Numbered from the stretch's first letter, positions 24,353 to 37,070 are shown. The stretch is 64,000 nucleotides of DNA from Hymenopus coronatus (GCA_030762935.1 CM060883.1:48967001-49031000), one strand, 5' to 3'. A program made the numbers and translations. The notes: a model not told the origin generated them from the sequence alone.

Positions 24353-25240
24353 ATTGAGTATGTGCAACAAACTCTATACATTGTAAGAAGTAAAAGTATA
24401 CAACGTGCAAGGAATTAACTCAACTTCGGACATTCAAATTTCTTGGGGATCTAGAGAATGAAGAAATTGTCAACATCTCTATGTGCTATTGCCATTATAA
24501 TGGTAATTATAGTGTTGAGAGCGTGAAGCGTATGCGAGGACTGTTTCTGCGGTATTCCCAACAGCGGCGGCCGGCGCGCCAGCAGTCATGCAGTGGCCAC
24601 AGTATGAACGAAAAGCACTGAATGTGTGGGGCAAACGTTCGCTCAACTTTATGGATCAGCAATTTTCGTTTAGACCACTCGCCTAGGGAATATTTTCTCT
24701 CCGAAACCAGTCAGCCATGTGACGGTTAAGGTCCAGCAGTAAAAGTAATTACCTCACTTGAGACGGAGTACTGTATCAGGCTGCTGCATATTATTGAAAC
24801 TTGGAGCCGAGCCGATGGGAACCTAACAACTGCTTTACATTCATCTCTTTCTTCGCTTCAATTTCTTAAACTTCTTTTCTCTACTCGTTTTGCTCAAAAG
24901 TTTCTTTCTGTTGAACAGCAGCCTGCAGCTGTAAGAGGCAGGCAAAACTTTACAAGTAATAACAACTCTTATCATGTTCCTTCCTGGTGGTAGCAAGTTC
25001 TGAATAAACAACTAGAGGGTCACACAGCATGTCCCTGCTGGAGATTCCTTCCACCATCAGCAAAGCATGATCCTGTCAAATATTCGACTATCATGTGGTT
25101 ATCGAAAACAACTCTGACGATCTTTCTTTACTCACAAACAATTCAAATATTACATAAATAGTTTTTTACATCTAATTTATATTAATCATGTTAAAACACT
25201 CAAGGTGATCAATCTGTGAGATTTGGAATATCCACAGTTT
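24353..25240. other. Unrecognised sequence, locally GC-rich
   Basis: 24540-24660 is GC-rich (for example GCGGCGGCCGGCGCGCC). I see no recognisable exon, promoter or RNA. It could be a piece of host sequence. Confidence 0.35.
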
Positions 25241-25495
25241 TATTTATAAACGCTCTTTAACTGATGTGGTTCTCAGCGTCCCATTCTATACTTGGCGAGA
25301 AAGACAGCTTAATTTTGCTCAGAGGCCTCTTTATCAGACTTGAGGTTTCTTTTAGTGCCGTAAATCTACGACACGGTACCAACGGCTTTGCTTTACTTCC
25401 CTTCCGAAGGAAGTCCAAGATACCCATCGTCCTCCGCCGGGTTTGAGCCCGCGACCTTGAAGTCAGCATGGTAACCATTACGCCACGGAGGGCGA
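25241..25495 (-). repeat. SINE-A copy with clear TSD
   Basis: Complete minus-strand copy (255 bp), with the tRNA-like head at right and B box GGGTTTGAGCCCG on the plus strand. Flanked by a perfect 9 bp duplication, CCACAGTTT (25232-25240 and 25496-25504). It ends in the shared AAATAAA-type tail without a long A run. Confidence 0.9.
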
Positions 25496-25780
25496 CCACA
25501 GTTTCCAAGATGTATTACTGAAATTTGTACTAGTTAGGTACACAAAGATACTGGATACCTTTGCCATGTATCAGAATTCTAGCTTGCTTGGTTACTTAAA
25601 TAAGGATTTTACGTTTAAATGCATTCTTGTACTAAAGATAAGCAACATGATGCATTTTGCGTACATGTTTTACTTACATAAAAATTCAAGTTTTACAGTA
25701 AATGGTTTTAAAAGAACATTTCGCAGTATGGATATGAAAGTGAGTTACACTCATTACAGAAAGGTTGTGTTTTAATTCAG

Positions 25781-26495
25781 TTTTACTTTCTCTGCACGTA
25801 CTATATAGTTGGTAGAGAATGTATTGTATTCCACCCAAAAATTCGAGGTCGGGATTTCACCGGAAATATATGTTTTGAGGTCCCCAGAACTAAAAAAAAA
25901 AACATTTTTAGGTAAAGGTCCATGTACGTGTGTGTGTCTGTCTGTGGAAAGCATCGCTCATAGCCAAGTAGTAACTTCCAAGGATGCGACCGATTTTCAG
26001 GACCCCCACCCCCAAAACTACCCTTACATGGAACATTTTTAGTTCTTATTTTAAAAAAAAAATGACATACGATTTTGATTAAAATGCCGTATAATAAAGA
26101 TTAATATGACATATAAAATGCATCTCTGCTCTCTTAATACAAATGTAGATTGATTAAAACACACAGTTTGTCATATGCGGTTTTATTTTTTTTTATTTAT
26201 TTATTTTTAATAGACTAATCAATTCAGAGATACTCTCTGCTAATGGTTTCTATTTTAAAATACTTAAAACTTTTCTGAAACGCGAAGTCAGCTTCCGTTT
26301 TATATCTGTTACGTTTTACTCCTGGCAATGAAAAGAAAACTGTATTTCAATGACAATCGCATAGCGACAGCTTTTAAAGCATTTGACAATTATTTCTCTT
26401 CTACTTACAATGAACAGGGTAGTAAAAACACTTGAGCCAAGTTTCATCTCATTAGCGTGATGCAGCTAAAAGAGAAATCTTTTGTAAGAATGGAA
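25781..26495 (-). mobile_element. Family H copy
   Basis: Left: TTTTACTTTCTCTGCACGTA with a shortened hairpin. The right end is lost near the AGCGTGATGCAGCTAAAAGA block. The palindrome is deleted. The DNA just before it resembles the DNA just before the next copy. Confidence 0.85.
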
Positions 26496-26576
26496 CAGTT
26501 TTCTAAAAAAATATTTTGCAGTACGGAAATGAAAATAAGCTATACTGGGTACAGAAACGCTATGATTGTAACACCA

Positions 26577-27016
26577 TTTTACTTTCTGTACACGTAATAT
26601 GCACATAGCGTATAGGGAAGGTGCCCATTGCATTCCACCCAAAAGGAGCATTTTTGGAAAAAGGTCCGTGTGTCTATTAACAGGATAACTCAAAAACGAA
26701 AAGTCGGCAAAATACCAAACTTCAGTATCTTCCAAGGATGCGACCAAAGATATTGAACCCCCCCCCAACTACCCTTTACATGGAAGAATTTTCGGAAATT
26801 TTGATTTTTTCAAAAATGGCTAACGATTTTGTTTAAAATGTCGTACGTTAAAGATATTTCCACGATACATAAAATATATATCTTGAATTTTCTGGACATA
26901 GTCTCTCAAGACATTTTTATTCTGGATGAATTTTGCATAAAGCATAAGAGATACACAAAAACTGACCTAATAGAAAATGTAGGGCTCGTTACAATACACA
27001 ATTAATGTTATATATA
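26577..27016 (-). mobile_element. Family H copy, cut by the next copy
   Basis: Starts TTTTACTTTCTGTACACGTA and ends abruptly inside the ACACAATTAATGTTATATAT block, where the next copy begins. Its remainder is not found beyond that copy. Confidence 0.85.
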
Positions 27017-27798
27017 TGTTACTTTCTCTACACGTACTATGTAATAGAGTATAGAGGTATTGCACTCCACCCAAACATTCGACACCGAGATTTCACCTGA
27101 AATATATGTTTTAGGGTCTCCTGTATCAAAAAAAAAAAAAAAAAGCATTTTCAGAAAAAGGTCCGTGTGTGTGTCCGTGTACCTGTGAACACGATAACTC
27201 AAATACATAAAGTCGATAAAATACCAAACTTGGTATTTAAGTGTAGTATCTTCCAGGGATACGACACGAAGATTTTGAGAAAAATCTCCCCCCCCAAAAT
27301 ACTGTTTACATGGCATTTTTTTAGAAAATGTTGTTTTTTCCTAAAATGGCTCTATTTTGATTAAAATGTGTATATTAAAGATATTTACCTGACAAATAAA
27401 ATGTATATCTTGAATTTTCTGAGAATAGCCGCTGGACTACTTTATTCTGGATGAATTTTATGGAATTTTGCATAACTGCTAAACCGTAAAAGATGGACAA
27501 AAACTTACCACACTATATTTCACCTTTAAAACAACTTATACTTTTCTCATACAAGAATTTGTCAACTCCTGTCCATCCAAATAAAGAAACTTCAGTCACA
27601 TAGCAACCAGGTTTTGACTACCACTTTAACCTATGGTACATCCTTATGTCGCTTCTACTTACAAGGTAGCAAGTAATAAGACTGTTTCTACTAATTTTTT
27701 CTCGATTAGCATGACGTATATACAAGTATAAGCATTTTAACAATAATTTGTTGCAGAGATGTAGAGAAAGTCATATGAACAGAAAACAACAGATTTTT
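27017..27798 (-). mobile_element. Family H, near full-length
   Basis: Starts TTACTTTCTCTACACGTACT and ends GTAGAGAAAGTCATATGAAC. Head-to-tail with the previous copy. Palindrome ATACCAAACTTGGTATTT intact. Confidence 0.9.
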
Positions 27799-28267
27799 CC
27801 ACTAAGTCTCTTATGGTCTGATTATAGTGTCCTATAGTCTGTTTACTTGTAGGCCAAATGAGACTCAAAGTATATATCATCCTATGCCACATATTTGCGG
27901 GGTAGTAAAGAAGAATACAGAGAACCAGCCGGATATGTTGAAGAAGGGAGACCGCTGTGTGCTAGAGTTCGCTCTCTCTAGCAGCCTACATTGTTTCGCG
28001 ATCCCCAGGGGCGGTTTCCCACTTTGATCTTTGTAGTGGGGTGCATAAATGTCACAAGTCATCACGTCGACCTAGCATCATTAGTCGAGCTGGGAACAGC
28101 ATATCCAAAATAAATACGTGTTACATACCTACTCACTCTTGCACTACCTCTGCTTACAAAACGTTATTCTTCTGTCTAATTACATTATTGCTTCATTTAA
28201 ACATTCATTAAACCTTTAAAGAATTTATTATAGGTATGAGAAGAATACAGTAAGATAAAATCATTGA
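27799..28267. other. Unrecognised sequence
   Basis: No repeat or protein family recognised. Confidence 0.4.
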
Positions 28268-29003
28268 TTTTTACTTTCTCTATTCGTAGTATGTACGTAA
28301 TGTATAGACAAGGTAATGCATTCCACCCAAAAATTCGATACCGAGATTTCACCGGCAATAACTCAAAAACGAAAAGTCGGTAAAATACCAAACTTGGTAT
28401 TTAAGTTTAGTATCTACCAGGTATGCGACACGAAGATTTTGAGAAAAATACCCTCTACCCCAAACTCTTCTATACATGGAAAAACAAATGCTTTAATGAT
28501 TTTTATTAAAATACCGTATATTAAAGATATTTATTTGACAAATAAAATGTAAATCTAGAATTTTCTGGGAATAGCCTCTAGAGACCGGTTAGTTCTGAAT
28601 GAATTTTTCTGAATTTTGCATAAGAGATAAGACAAAAACTTATTACAAAAAATGTGGATCACGTTAAAACACACAATTTTTGTCTCATATGTAATTTTCG
28701 TGGAATTGCCAATTTCTGAGATATTTATATTTATTGTTTTCAGATTTAAAAAACCTATTTTCTTACACGGAACGTTGCAACTCCTGGTCTGCATAGAAAC
28801 AGATTTCAACCACATGGAAACCGGCTTTTAAGGGATTTGACATTCGATTTAGCCTAGTGCATTCCTTATTTTCCTCCTACTTACAAGGAAGCAAGTAATT
28901 AAGGCAATTTTTGCTAATGTTTATCTCGATTATCAAAAATTAGATAAAAGTACATGCATTTTCACAATAATTTGTTACAGCGATGTAGAGAAAACACAAA
29001 AGA
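28268..29003 (-). mobile_element. Family H copy with microsatellite region deleted
   Basis: Hairpin at left (CTCTATTCGTAGTATGTACG). GATTTCACCGG joins directly to CAATAACTCAAAAACG, removing the microsatellite. The 5' end at right is decayed. Confidence 0.88.
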
Positions 29004-29034
29004 TTTTTTAAAAAAACTTTCAAATTCCAAGACT

Positions 29035-29663
29035 TGGCTAAAGCGACAGTCAAATGTTTTAAAACGTGGTTGGTATAGGATTGAAATCAGCTTCTTTGCG
29101 TGGCCAGGTGTTGACTAGTTCCCGCATGAGAAAATTCTAAAGCATTTTAAAACTGAAATCAATAACAAGGAATGTCTCCAAAACGGCCAACTCCACGAAA
29201 AAAGTGTATATGACATAAATTGTGAGTTTTATCGTGATCTACAGTTTTCGTGTAGTGAGTTTTTGTCTATCTCTTATGATTTACCAGTTATGTAAAATTA
29301 AATAAAAAATCATCCAGAATAAAAAGAACTTTAAAGATTATTCCCAGAAAATTCAAGATATACCTTTTATTTGGCCTGTAAATATCTTAAATAAAAGATT
29401 TTAACCAAAACCGTTCAAGCCAGTTTTTGAAACAATCACAATTTTAGAAATTAATAAACTTAAATAGCAAGTTTGGTATTTTACGGTCTTTTCGTTTTTG
29501 AGCTATGATGTCCACAGATACACACACCTTTTTCTAAAAATGCTTTTTCTTACATTCAGGAGGAATAACATACATTTTCGGTAAAATCTCTGTGTCCAAT
29601 TTTTGGGTGCAGTACAATAATATTCTCTGCACACTATCTTCATAGTACGCGTAGAGAAAGTAA
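29035..29663 (+). mobile_element. Family H copy, 5' truncated
   Basis: Begins at GGCTAAAGCGACAGTCAAAT, keeps the GTTTGGTATTTTACGGTC region, and ends TAGTACGCGTAGAGAAAGT. Forms an inverted pair with the previous copy. Confidence 0.85.
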
Positions 29664-29689
29664 AAACGGATAGTGAATTGCAACTTTAA

Positions 29690-30392
29690 AAAACCACGAC
29701 TTTCTCTACCCATTCTCCAGCATATTTTCTTAAAAACATAATCTTTTACTTCTCGTTAACCGAACTAAACATCAGCAGAAATACTTTTACTGTATACTTC
29801 AGTGAGGATAAAGCGGAATATAGTATGCTTAAGCGATAAGCAAATCTCTGAACAGCTGGCCGCTATGTGAAGACTTAAAATATCATTCTCTTTGCTTGAC
29901 CAACAGAAAGAAAAACAAATAACGAATTTCCGCTTAAGAAAATATAAATATGAAAAAATTGAAACCTTAGCATGGAACATCTCACGGATGGTTAACTCTC
30001 CCCACACAAAAAATTGACATAAAAGGTGTGTTTTGAAGAGATCTACATTTTTTGTATGCAAGTTTTTGTCTGTCTCGGTTTACCAAAAGGCATCTAAATG
30101 AAGTGGAAATCAGAAGATATTCCCAGAAAAAGTAAAGATATCCGTTTTATTTTTCAAGTAAATATCTTTAAAATACAGCATTTTAATCAAAATCATTAGA
30201 CATTTTTTTGAAAAGCAATATTTTCGAAATTTTTTCCATGTAAAAGATATTTTCTGAAAATCTTCGTGTCGCATCCTTGGAAAATATTTTTTTTTTTTTC
30301 AGGATTCCTCCGATGAAATCTTGGTATGGATTTTTTGTGTGGAATACAATATCTTCTCTGCAGTGTGCATACTGCTAGACAAAATAAAAATA
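29690..30392 (+). mobile_element. Family H copy, diverged
   Basis: 5' end ACGACTTTCTCTACCCATTC. The microsatellite block is deleted (CATCCTTGGAAAATATTTTT runs into CAGGATTCCTCCG). Terminus decayed. Confidence 0.78.
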
Positions 30393-30867
30393 GATAAAAT
30401 AATTAATAACGCAATAGAAGAATCACAGAAAAACAGAAGAAAGTTCTTAAGCAATATTTATTTTCGTTGCAACATTTACATAATCGTTCATGTTTTGCCT
30501 GTACTGGAAGTGAAGTTATCGTGAGTTTGCAGAATCCTGCCGACATTGTGTTAAGTGCAAGGTAAACTTTGGTAATGATTTAGTATGTTTATGTTTGCTT
30601 AAGTAGCACCAGACGTCTGCAACATAAAGGATGCTAGTGTCATTGAATCCGGTAGTAAAACTAATAGACCTACTACTCCTAAGAACTTTGCACGCTGTTA
30701 CCTAAGTTAATTAGCCGAAAGTGCAGTATCTAGTGAGTACGTTGTCAGGGAATCTACAGTCCCGTGCGAATTCAGAAACAGAACAATAACTCAAAATTTG
30801 TTATACGTTCATAAATTTAATATATTACTTACAATTTAATTTCTTAACGCTTAATATGTCATTTCTT
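30393..30867. other. Unrecognised AT-rich sequence
   Basis: Nothing recognised. Confidence 0.4.
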
Positions 30868-31920
30868 TTTTACTGTATAGCACATGGTATGTAGATAGAG
30901 AAGAGATTGCACTCCACTCAAAAATTCAATACCGAGATTTCACCGGAAATACACGTTTTAGGGCCCCCTGTATAAAAATTCATTTTTAGAAAAATGTCCT
31001 TGATGTGTGTGTGTGTGTGTGTGAGTGTGCGCGCGCGCGATAACGCATAAACGAAAAGTCGGTAAAATACCAAACTTCAAGGATGCGATACGAAAATCTT
31101 TGGGCACTCCAAACTACCCTTTACATGGAAAAGAAGATTAAAAAATGTTTATTTTCTCAAAAATGGCCCAAAGCAATTTTGTTTAAAATATAGCATATTA
31201 AAGATATTTACCTGACAAAATATGTATCTTGACTTTTCTGGGAAAAGCCTCCGAAGACCTTTTCATTCTGGATAATTTTGGGTAGCTAGTAAATCGTGAT
31301 TGACAAAAACTTACTACGCAAACATATAGATCTCGTTAAAGACCTAATTAATGTCATAGATATACACTTGTTCATTGAGTTGACCATTTCCGAGATATTC
31401 CTTGTTATTGGTTTCAGTTGTAATTACTAAAACGTAAAATCCTGGCATGCAATCATATAGCAATCAGCATTTAAAAGATTTTCCTATAGCTTTAGCCTAG
31501 TCTATTCCCTTATTTCCCGTCTACTTACAAGGAAGCGAGTAATTTTTTCCCCCTTTTTTTTTTTTTTGTTTTTAAATACAGTACCGGAGTTTGATCGGGA
31601 CTCCGGCACTGTATACTCTACTTTTATTTACCTTTTTTTACCTTATTTTGCCGTATTATTACTGGATTGCTGTTTTCTTACTTTTACAACACACACATAT
31701 ACACAAACATATAACACTCATGCCCAAGGTGGGACTCGAACCCACGATCCCCAGCGCTACGAAGCACCAAAAGCGCGGTCATGGGGACCGGCGTAATTAA
31801 GACAGTTTGTGCCAATGTTTATCTCGATTAGCATGAAGTAGATAGAAGAATAAGGTTGTTAACAATAATTTGTTACAGAGTTGAAGAGAAAGTCGTGTGA
31901 ATGGAACACATTAAATTTTT
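30868..31920 (-). mobile_element. Family H copy split by SINE-D
   Basis: Segments 30868-31544 and 31793-31920 form one element ending GAGAAAGTCGTGTGAATGGA. A GT/CG tract at about 31002-31040 occupies the microsatellite position. Confidence 0.88.
31545..31792 (-). repeat. SINE-D copy with TSD
   Basis: 248 bp minus-strand SINE inside family H, flanked by GTAATT (31539-31544 and 31793-31798). Poly-T at left, the GGGACTCCGGCACTGTATAC block, then the tRNA-like head, whose B box reads GGACTCGAACCC on the plus strand. Confidence 0.85.
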
Positions 31921-32311
31921 AATAATCTAGTATTTTGAACTTATTGCTATTGTGTTCAACGTCGTGCATAATTATCCCATTACGGCAAGCGTGCCAATAT
32001 TAGCAATAATTAGCAAGTATTTTCTAAAGCATAATCAGCAACTGTTTGCTCTTTAAGTAAAGCAGAGAGATCAAAGCTTCTCGATGCACTTGCTAATTTA
32101 CTAACTGTGCACTTCCTGACCAATTGCGCGGAAAGCAAAAACAGATAAGTCCTTCAGTGCTGTAGCAGTAGGCCACATTTCGCATTTGAAATTCGTAATC
32201 CACCTTTCATACGTTAATTCATCTATTGTAGGTTCAGAATTGATAGAACAGTCACCACCACCTTTAGGCTATATTTCTTGCATTAGTGTTTATACTTTGG
32301 ATATCAACATA
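31921..32311. other. Unrecognised sequence
   Basis: Spacer between family H and the mariner. Nothing recognised. Confidence 0.4.
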
Positions 32312-33517
32312 CTAGGGTCGGCTGATAAGTCCTGGACCTCTCAATGAAAACAAAATTTAAAAAAATTGCTTTATTTCTCAATATAATCTCCAGAAAGGCT
32401 AAAACACTGTCATAACGGTGTTCTAATTTAATTAAACCCCCTCTGTAGTGAGTTTTATCAAGGCCCTCCAAATAGCTGGTTACCGCATCAATGACCTCCT
32501 TTTTGTTGTGAAATCTTCGCTTCGTACTCCAAGAATTTTTTTTTGAAGTTCGGGAACAGGTGGTATTCACTGAGTGATAGATCTGGTGAATAGGGTGGAT
32601 GTTCAAGCAAGTCCAACTTTTTTTTTTTTTGCCAAATGAGGTCTTTTTCTTTTCACCTCATCACTCAAACGTTGCAGTAAGCTTGCGTAGTAGTCACCAG
32701 TGACACTTTTACACTTTTCCAAGTAATCAATAAAAATAATTCCCTGTGAATCCCAGAAAACACTCGCTATAACCTTGTTAGCTGACAAAATTGACTTTGC
32801 CCTCTTTGGAGTTGGATCACCTGGCACAATCCACTGTTTTGACTGTGATTTACTTTCTGGAGTGTAGTGATATATCCAAGTTTCATCCATGGTAATAAAC
32901 CGTCTCAAAAATTCACTGGGATTTTTACGGTAGAGCTCCACATTCTTAACAGAAACAGTTTTTCTTTGCAACTTTTATCAGGTGTCAACAAACCGGCACC
33001 CATCTTGCACAGACATTGTGAAAGTCCAAAACATTACTTAAAATATTACCTGCACGTTCTTTTGATATGTTTACAGTCTCTGCTACCTCAAATAACTTTA
33101 ATCTGCGGTCTTACAGAACTAAACGATGGCTTTTTTCAATGATCTCTGGAATTGTCACTTCTACGGGGCGTCCAGAGCAAGGCTCATCACTAGTGCTCGT
33201 ACGTCCCATTTAAAACTCTGCAACCCACCTTTTAATCATTGAATATGAAGGGGCAGAGTCTTTCAATGTACTGTCCATTTCCATCTTGATTTCTTTATGC
33301 GTTAAGCCTTTCAAATGGAAGTATTTAATACCGCTCCATTTTCGTGAAAACTCTAAAGTTGTCTTGTTTAAAATGCTGTCATTCGAAAACTAAAGAAGCC
33401 ATTGACCTGTAACTATGGATACAAGCTAGTCTAGAGTTAAACTATACGATGCTACCGTTTAACTGGTCTAGTGGCGCCATATCTATGTGAGGCCCGAGGC
33501 ATATCAGCTGACCCTCG
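32312..33517 (-). mobile_element. Mariner (irritans-type), inactive
   Basis: A 1,206 bp element with imperfect terminal inverted repeats: CTAGGGTCGGCTGATAAGTC at left, and CGAGGGTCAGCTGATATGCC as the reverse complement of the right end. Flanked by TA (32310-32311 and 33518-33519). It encloses a broken minus-strand transposase. Its length is slightly under a typical 1.3 kb mariner, which matches the internal deletion. Confidence 0.93.
32330..33400 (-). pseudogene. Decayed mariner transposase lacking its catalytic core
   Basis: N-terminal pieces are recognisable on the minus strand (KYFHLKGLTHKEIKMEMDST, MIKRWVAEF, MGRTSTSDEPCSGRPVEVTI) with several stops. The 122-codon middle frame (32603-32971) has the first catalytic Asp in TMDETWIYHYTPE, then KQW...FWDSQGIIFIDYLEK. 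After RPHLAKKKK the frame jumps to LEHPPYSPDLSLSEYHLF. The HQDNA-type segment with the second catalytic Asp is deleted, and the third Asp is Glu (codon 32566-32568). The C-terminal KLEHRYD is kept. Cannot be an active transposase. Confidence 0.92.
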
Positions 33518-33519
33518 TA

Positions 33520-34029
33520 TATATATTTTCATGGGTTGTCATTATTTTTAGAAGTTATTTCTTTCTTTTCCTGACATTGTAAGCTGACACACGACACATT
33601 GTACAGGGAAGACAGACAATGCCTGCGACACAAAGTCAAGGGAGTTGGTGACGCCTGTTCTAAACCAATGATATAATACCGGTAATGCAAGTTACCGCGG
33701 CCCATAGAGAGAAGATAAAACTATTTTAGATATACTCTTTCTGTGAGCAACTAATATGCAAACATTTGTGTATTATGAAATATAATGTAGTTCTATTAGT
33801 TTGCTTTCAGAAACTCCATGAGCTTTTTTCTTAAAAAACGAGTAACACGTTTCTTGAATGTGCTTAGATAGCTAGGTTGTATGGCAATATTCCTTAAGTC
33901 AGACCATAATCATATGGGAAATGAGGTTTGCTAAATTGAATTTTCTTCACAGCCCCGTAAGTCAGTGACTTGTGGATTTATGCACAATCTTTTTGCCTAG
34001 TCAATCCATATTATCAGACTTTTCTAGAT
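33520..34029. other. Unrecognised sequence
   Basis: Nothing recognised. Confidence 0.4.
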
Positions 34030-34131
34030 TTTAGTTTCTCTGCCACGTACCTAATAGGTAAGCAGAAGTATTGCATTCCACCCAAAAACTCTATGTCGAG
34101 ACATACAAATTTCGAGCCGTGTGTGTATGTG

Positions 34132-34184
<53 letters not shown>

Positions 34185-34420
34185 AGCGTGATTGAAAAAA
34201 AAATGATCTATAATATTTAGATATGTATTTTAGGTTCAGTATCCTCCAAAGATTTGATACGAAAATTTTCCTAACTACCATTCACAACGCATACTTTTTT
34301 CGAAATGTTGAATAATTTAAAAAATGACTCAGGATGTTGTTTAATTTAGCACAAGTTTCACATATTTACATGAAAAATACGATAAATATCTTCAATTTTC
34401 TGGAAATAGCCTCTCAGTTT
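34030..34420 (-). mobile_element. Family H fragment carrying a (GA)n expansion
   Basis: Hairpin-end half only, with TTGCATTCCACCCAAAAACT. The usual GT tract passes into a long GA tract, followed by recognisable internal blocks up to GGAAATAGCCTCT. Confidence 0.8.
34135..34182. repeat. (GA)n microsatellite
   Basis: About 24 GA units at the microsatellite position of family H, next to GTGTGTATGTGTAT. Confidence 0.92.
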
Positions 34421-34599
34421 GTTTGCAGAAATAGTATAATTACACATTTTTGATGATGTAGATACAAGTGGGATACAAGTAAAGTATCCACTTGTATGTG
34501 AGATACTTTAATGTTTAAAAAGTTGGTCGTTATATGGTAGGTTTGAGGTTCCACACTCAGAAGAAACACAGAAATGGCGACTTAACATATCTCTTGCTT

Positions 34600-34700
34600 A
34601 CCAGTTATAAATTCAGAATAAAGATGTTTCATAGGATAAACCAAGAAAATCAATATATAGGCTTACATTTTATTTACCTATGTCGTTAGTGGTATTTGAG
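34600..34700 (+). mobile_element. Family H internal scrap
   Basis: Resembles the TTACCAGTTAT...CAGAATAAAG...ACATTTTATTT blocks. Short and diverged. Confidence 0.5.
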
Positions 34701-35497
34701 ATAATTTGTAATGGTGTCATTCGCCTGTGAGACAATCACGCGCTGGTTCTAGTTTATTTTTTCGGAGGGTGGGGAGAGGTTAAACCCTTCAACTTACAAT
34801 AGACAACTAGTAGAGAAATAAACACGCGATTTTATTAATAACTGCTTATGTAAAGAGGCTGAAATTCCCTTCTAGGATCGTCTGAAGATATTGGCCAAAT
34901 GCCTGTTAATGGCTTAGTCCAACTCACAGTCCTATTTTAGGCATTACGTCACCACTGTCTGTGGTTCAGTTCTAGGAACGACATCGGTGACCCAGCGTAT
35001 GGTGTATATATACTCCTGGGGCAAGTGATTTCAGATAAACTAAGAGCAAAAAACTGGGTCGGTCGGCGGCTTCACTTACAAGAACATGCAAATAAACCTT
35101 CAGACATAAACATTACAAGAATAATAACCAGACATGAGGTTGTCAGCTTCGTATCCTGAGACAGCACAGTGCTTGGTTCGAAACAATAAAACAAGATTCT
35201 CTACTGGGCGGCCTCACAACATTATCACATACTTTCGTATGCGTTTCGTTTTCAAACAACTGTTCTTTAACGCTCATAAACGTCACACTTATGAAAGTTC
35301 GTTACATTTACTAATTACTTTCTACACCTATCTGTACGTTCCAACCAACACAATATATTCACTTAAGGGGCCTGAAAACGTGTATTTGCATGGGGCAACT
35401 TAACACAGCACTTTCAACTAAAGGTTCGTGTATAACAACATTTTCTAGAAAAATCCCCAGCGCAAATAACCTGTAACGAAACATTTACGGTTATTTT
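34701..35497. other. Unrecognised single-copy-looking sequence
   Basis: No repeat or gene recognised. Confidence 0.4.
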
Positions 35498-36367
35498 TAT
35501 TTACTACCTTTCTACTTAGCACATATTAGAGAAAGAATTGCATCCCATCCAAACTTGTATACCGAAATTTCACTGAAAATATACGTTTTAGGGTTCCCTT
35601 AACCATAAAAGGGATTTTTAGAGTGTATGAGGGTGTGTGTCCGTGTGTTTGTAAACGCGATAATTCAAAAACGGAAAGTCGGCAAAATACCAAACTTGGT
35701 ATTTAAGTTTAGTATCTCCTACGGTTGCGACACAAAGATTTTCAAGAAAATCCCCCCACCACAAACTATCCTTTGCATAGAAACAAATTTAGAACATATA
35801 ATTTTCCCAAAAATGACTATAACAATTTTGAATGCATTTACATGACAAATAAAATATATATTTTGAATTCTCTGAGAATAACCGCTGAAGAACTCTTCGT
35901 TCTGGATGCCTTTTACATGGTTGGTAACCATAACAGATAGACAAAAGCTTACTACACGAAAAATGCAGATTTCGTCAAAACACAAAATTTATTTCACATA
36001 CTTTTTTTTTTTTCCTGGAGTTGACCATTTCCGAAATATTCCTTGTTTTTGCTTTAAATTTTAAACTACTTAAACTTTCTCAAACGGGAAGTCACCTTTT
36101 CTACCATTTCTCTTCTTCTGATTCTGGCCTTGTGGAGAGAACAGAATCAATTATTTCACACAGCGAGGGTTTTTTTTCTTTTCTTTCTTTTCTGACTATC
36201 TCTTTAGCCTAGTGACCACTTATTTCCCTTCAAATTACAAGGAAACAAGTAATAAGAAAAATTCTGCTATGTTAGTATGAAGTACATGTAAGAATAATCT
36301 TCTGAAGAATATCTTGTCTGTGAAACAGCTAAAAAAAAATTCATTGGATGGAACACATCAGATTTTT
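35498..36367 (-). mobile_element. Family H, full-length but old
   Basis: Diverged copy with a recognisable palindrome (ATACCAAACTTGGTATTT), a GT-rich microsatellite nucleus and a 5' end ATGGAACACATCAGAT at right. About 870 bp. Confidence 0.85.
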
Positions 36368-36373
36368 TATTTA

Positions 36374-37060
36374 CTTTTTAACGCTTTTATTAAAATACAA
36401 AACTAAGACATAATAACTCCATGGCACGACAGCTCACGTGGAACCTTGGCCTACCGCCCGGCCGCTGCGTCCCCCATCTCGGTCCACTACAGACGTCATG
36501 GATGGGGTGCAGTATTGGAGGGTGAGACGTGGTCAGCGCCTCGAGTCCCCCCGGCCGGTTAATGCGGTCCTCATGACCTGGAGCCGCTTACTTCTCCATC
36601 AAGTAGCTCCTCAATTGGCCCCCCAGGGACGTTACGAGGCTGAGTGCACCCCGGGCCAGGTCTCCCAGCGGGGGAAAAATCCCCACGCCGGTACCGGGGA
36701 TCGAACCCGCTTGGTAAGCAGCTGCGCTACCACCGCGCTAAGGAGACGACCTTACAAGACATAACATGTACATACTAAATTTTTTTCTGAGAAACCTCTG
36801 AAATATACAGTCATCCAATGACTTTTCTATAATTTTATATCACTTATATACGTGGCAGATATAACTTATAAAAAAAATGTAGAGCTCTTTAAAAGAGCAC
36901 TTAATTTCAAATAAACTCCTTTGGGAGGAATCAGAAATTTTCGAGACATCCGTTCTTATTGCTTTGAATTTCTTAATGCTCTGTCAATATTTTAAGTGCT
37001 GTGGATATTCGATTATTTTTCGTGACTGCAACATGAATTTAAAGGAGTGTTTAGCAACCC
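36374..37060 (-). mobile_element. Family H internal fragment split by SINE-C
   Basis: 36374-36413 (CGCTTTTATTAAAATACAAA) and 36756-37060 (CTGAGAAACCTCTGAAATAT and following blocks) match consecutive parts of the element. Both ends are lost. Diverged. Confidence 0.6.
36414..36755 (-). repeat. SINE-C copy with TSD
   Basis: 342 bp GC-rich tRNA-derived SINE on the minus strand, flanked by a perfect 9 bp duplication, AAGACATAA (36405-36413 and 36756-36764). The tRNA-like head at right reads GCGCTACCACCGCGCTAAGG on the plus strand, and the B box is GGATCGAACCC. A few bases between B box and A box are lost compared with the copy at 45.4 kb. Confidence 0.9.
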
Positions 37061-37068
37061 GTTTTTAC

Positions 37069-37070
37069 TT

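Noticed and set aside
34438..34512. Short direct and inverted ATACAAGT/ACTTGTAT repeats as a regulatory site or CRISPR-like unit
   Set aside because: Only two direct units and one inverted unit, with no regular spacer. Probably slippage in AT-rich DNA.
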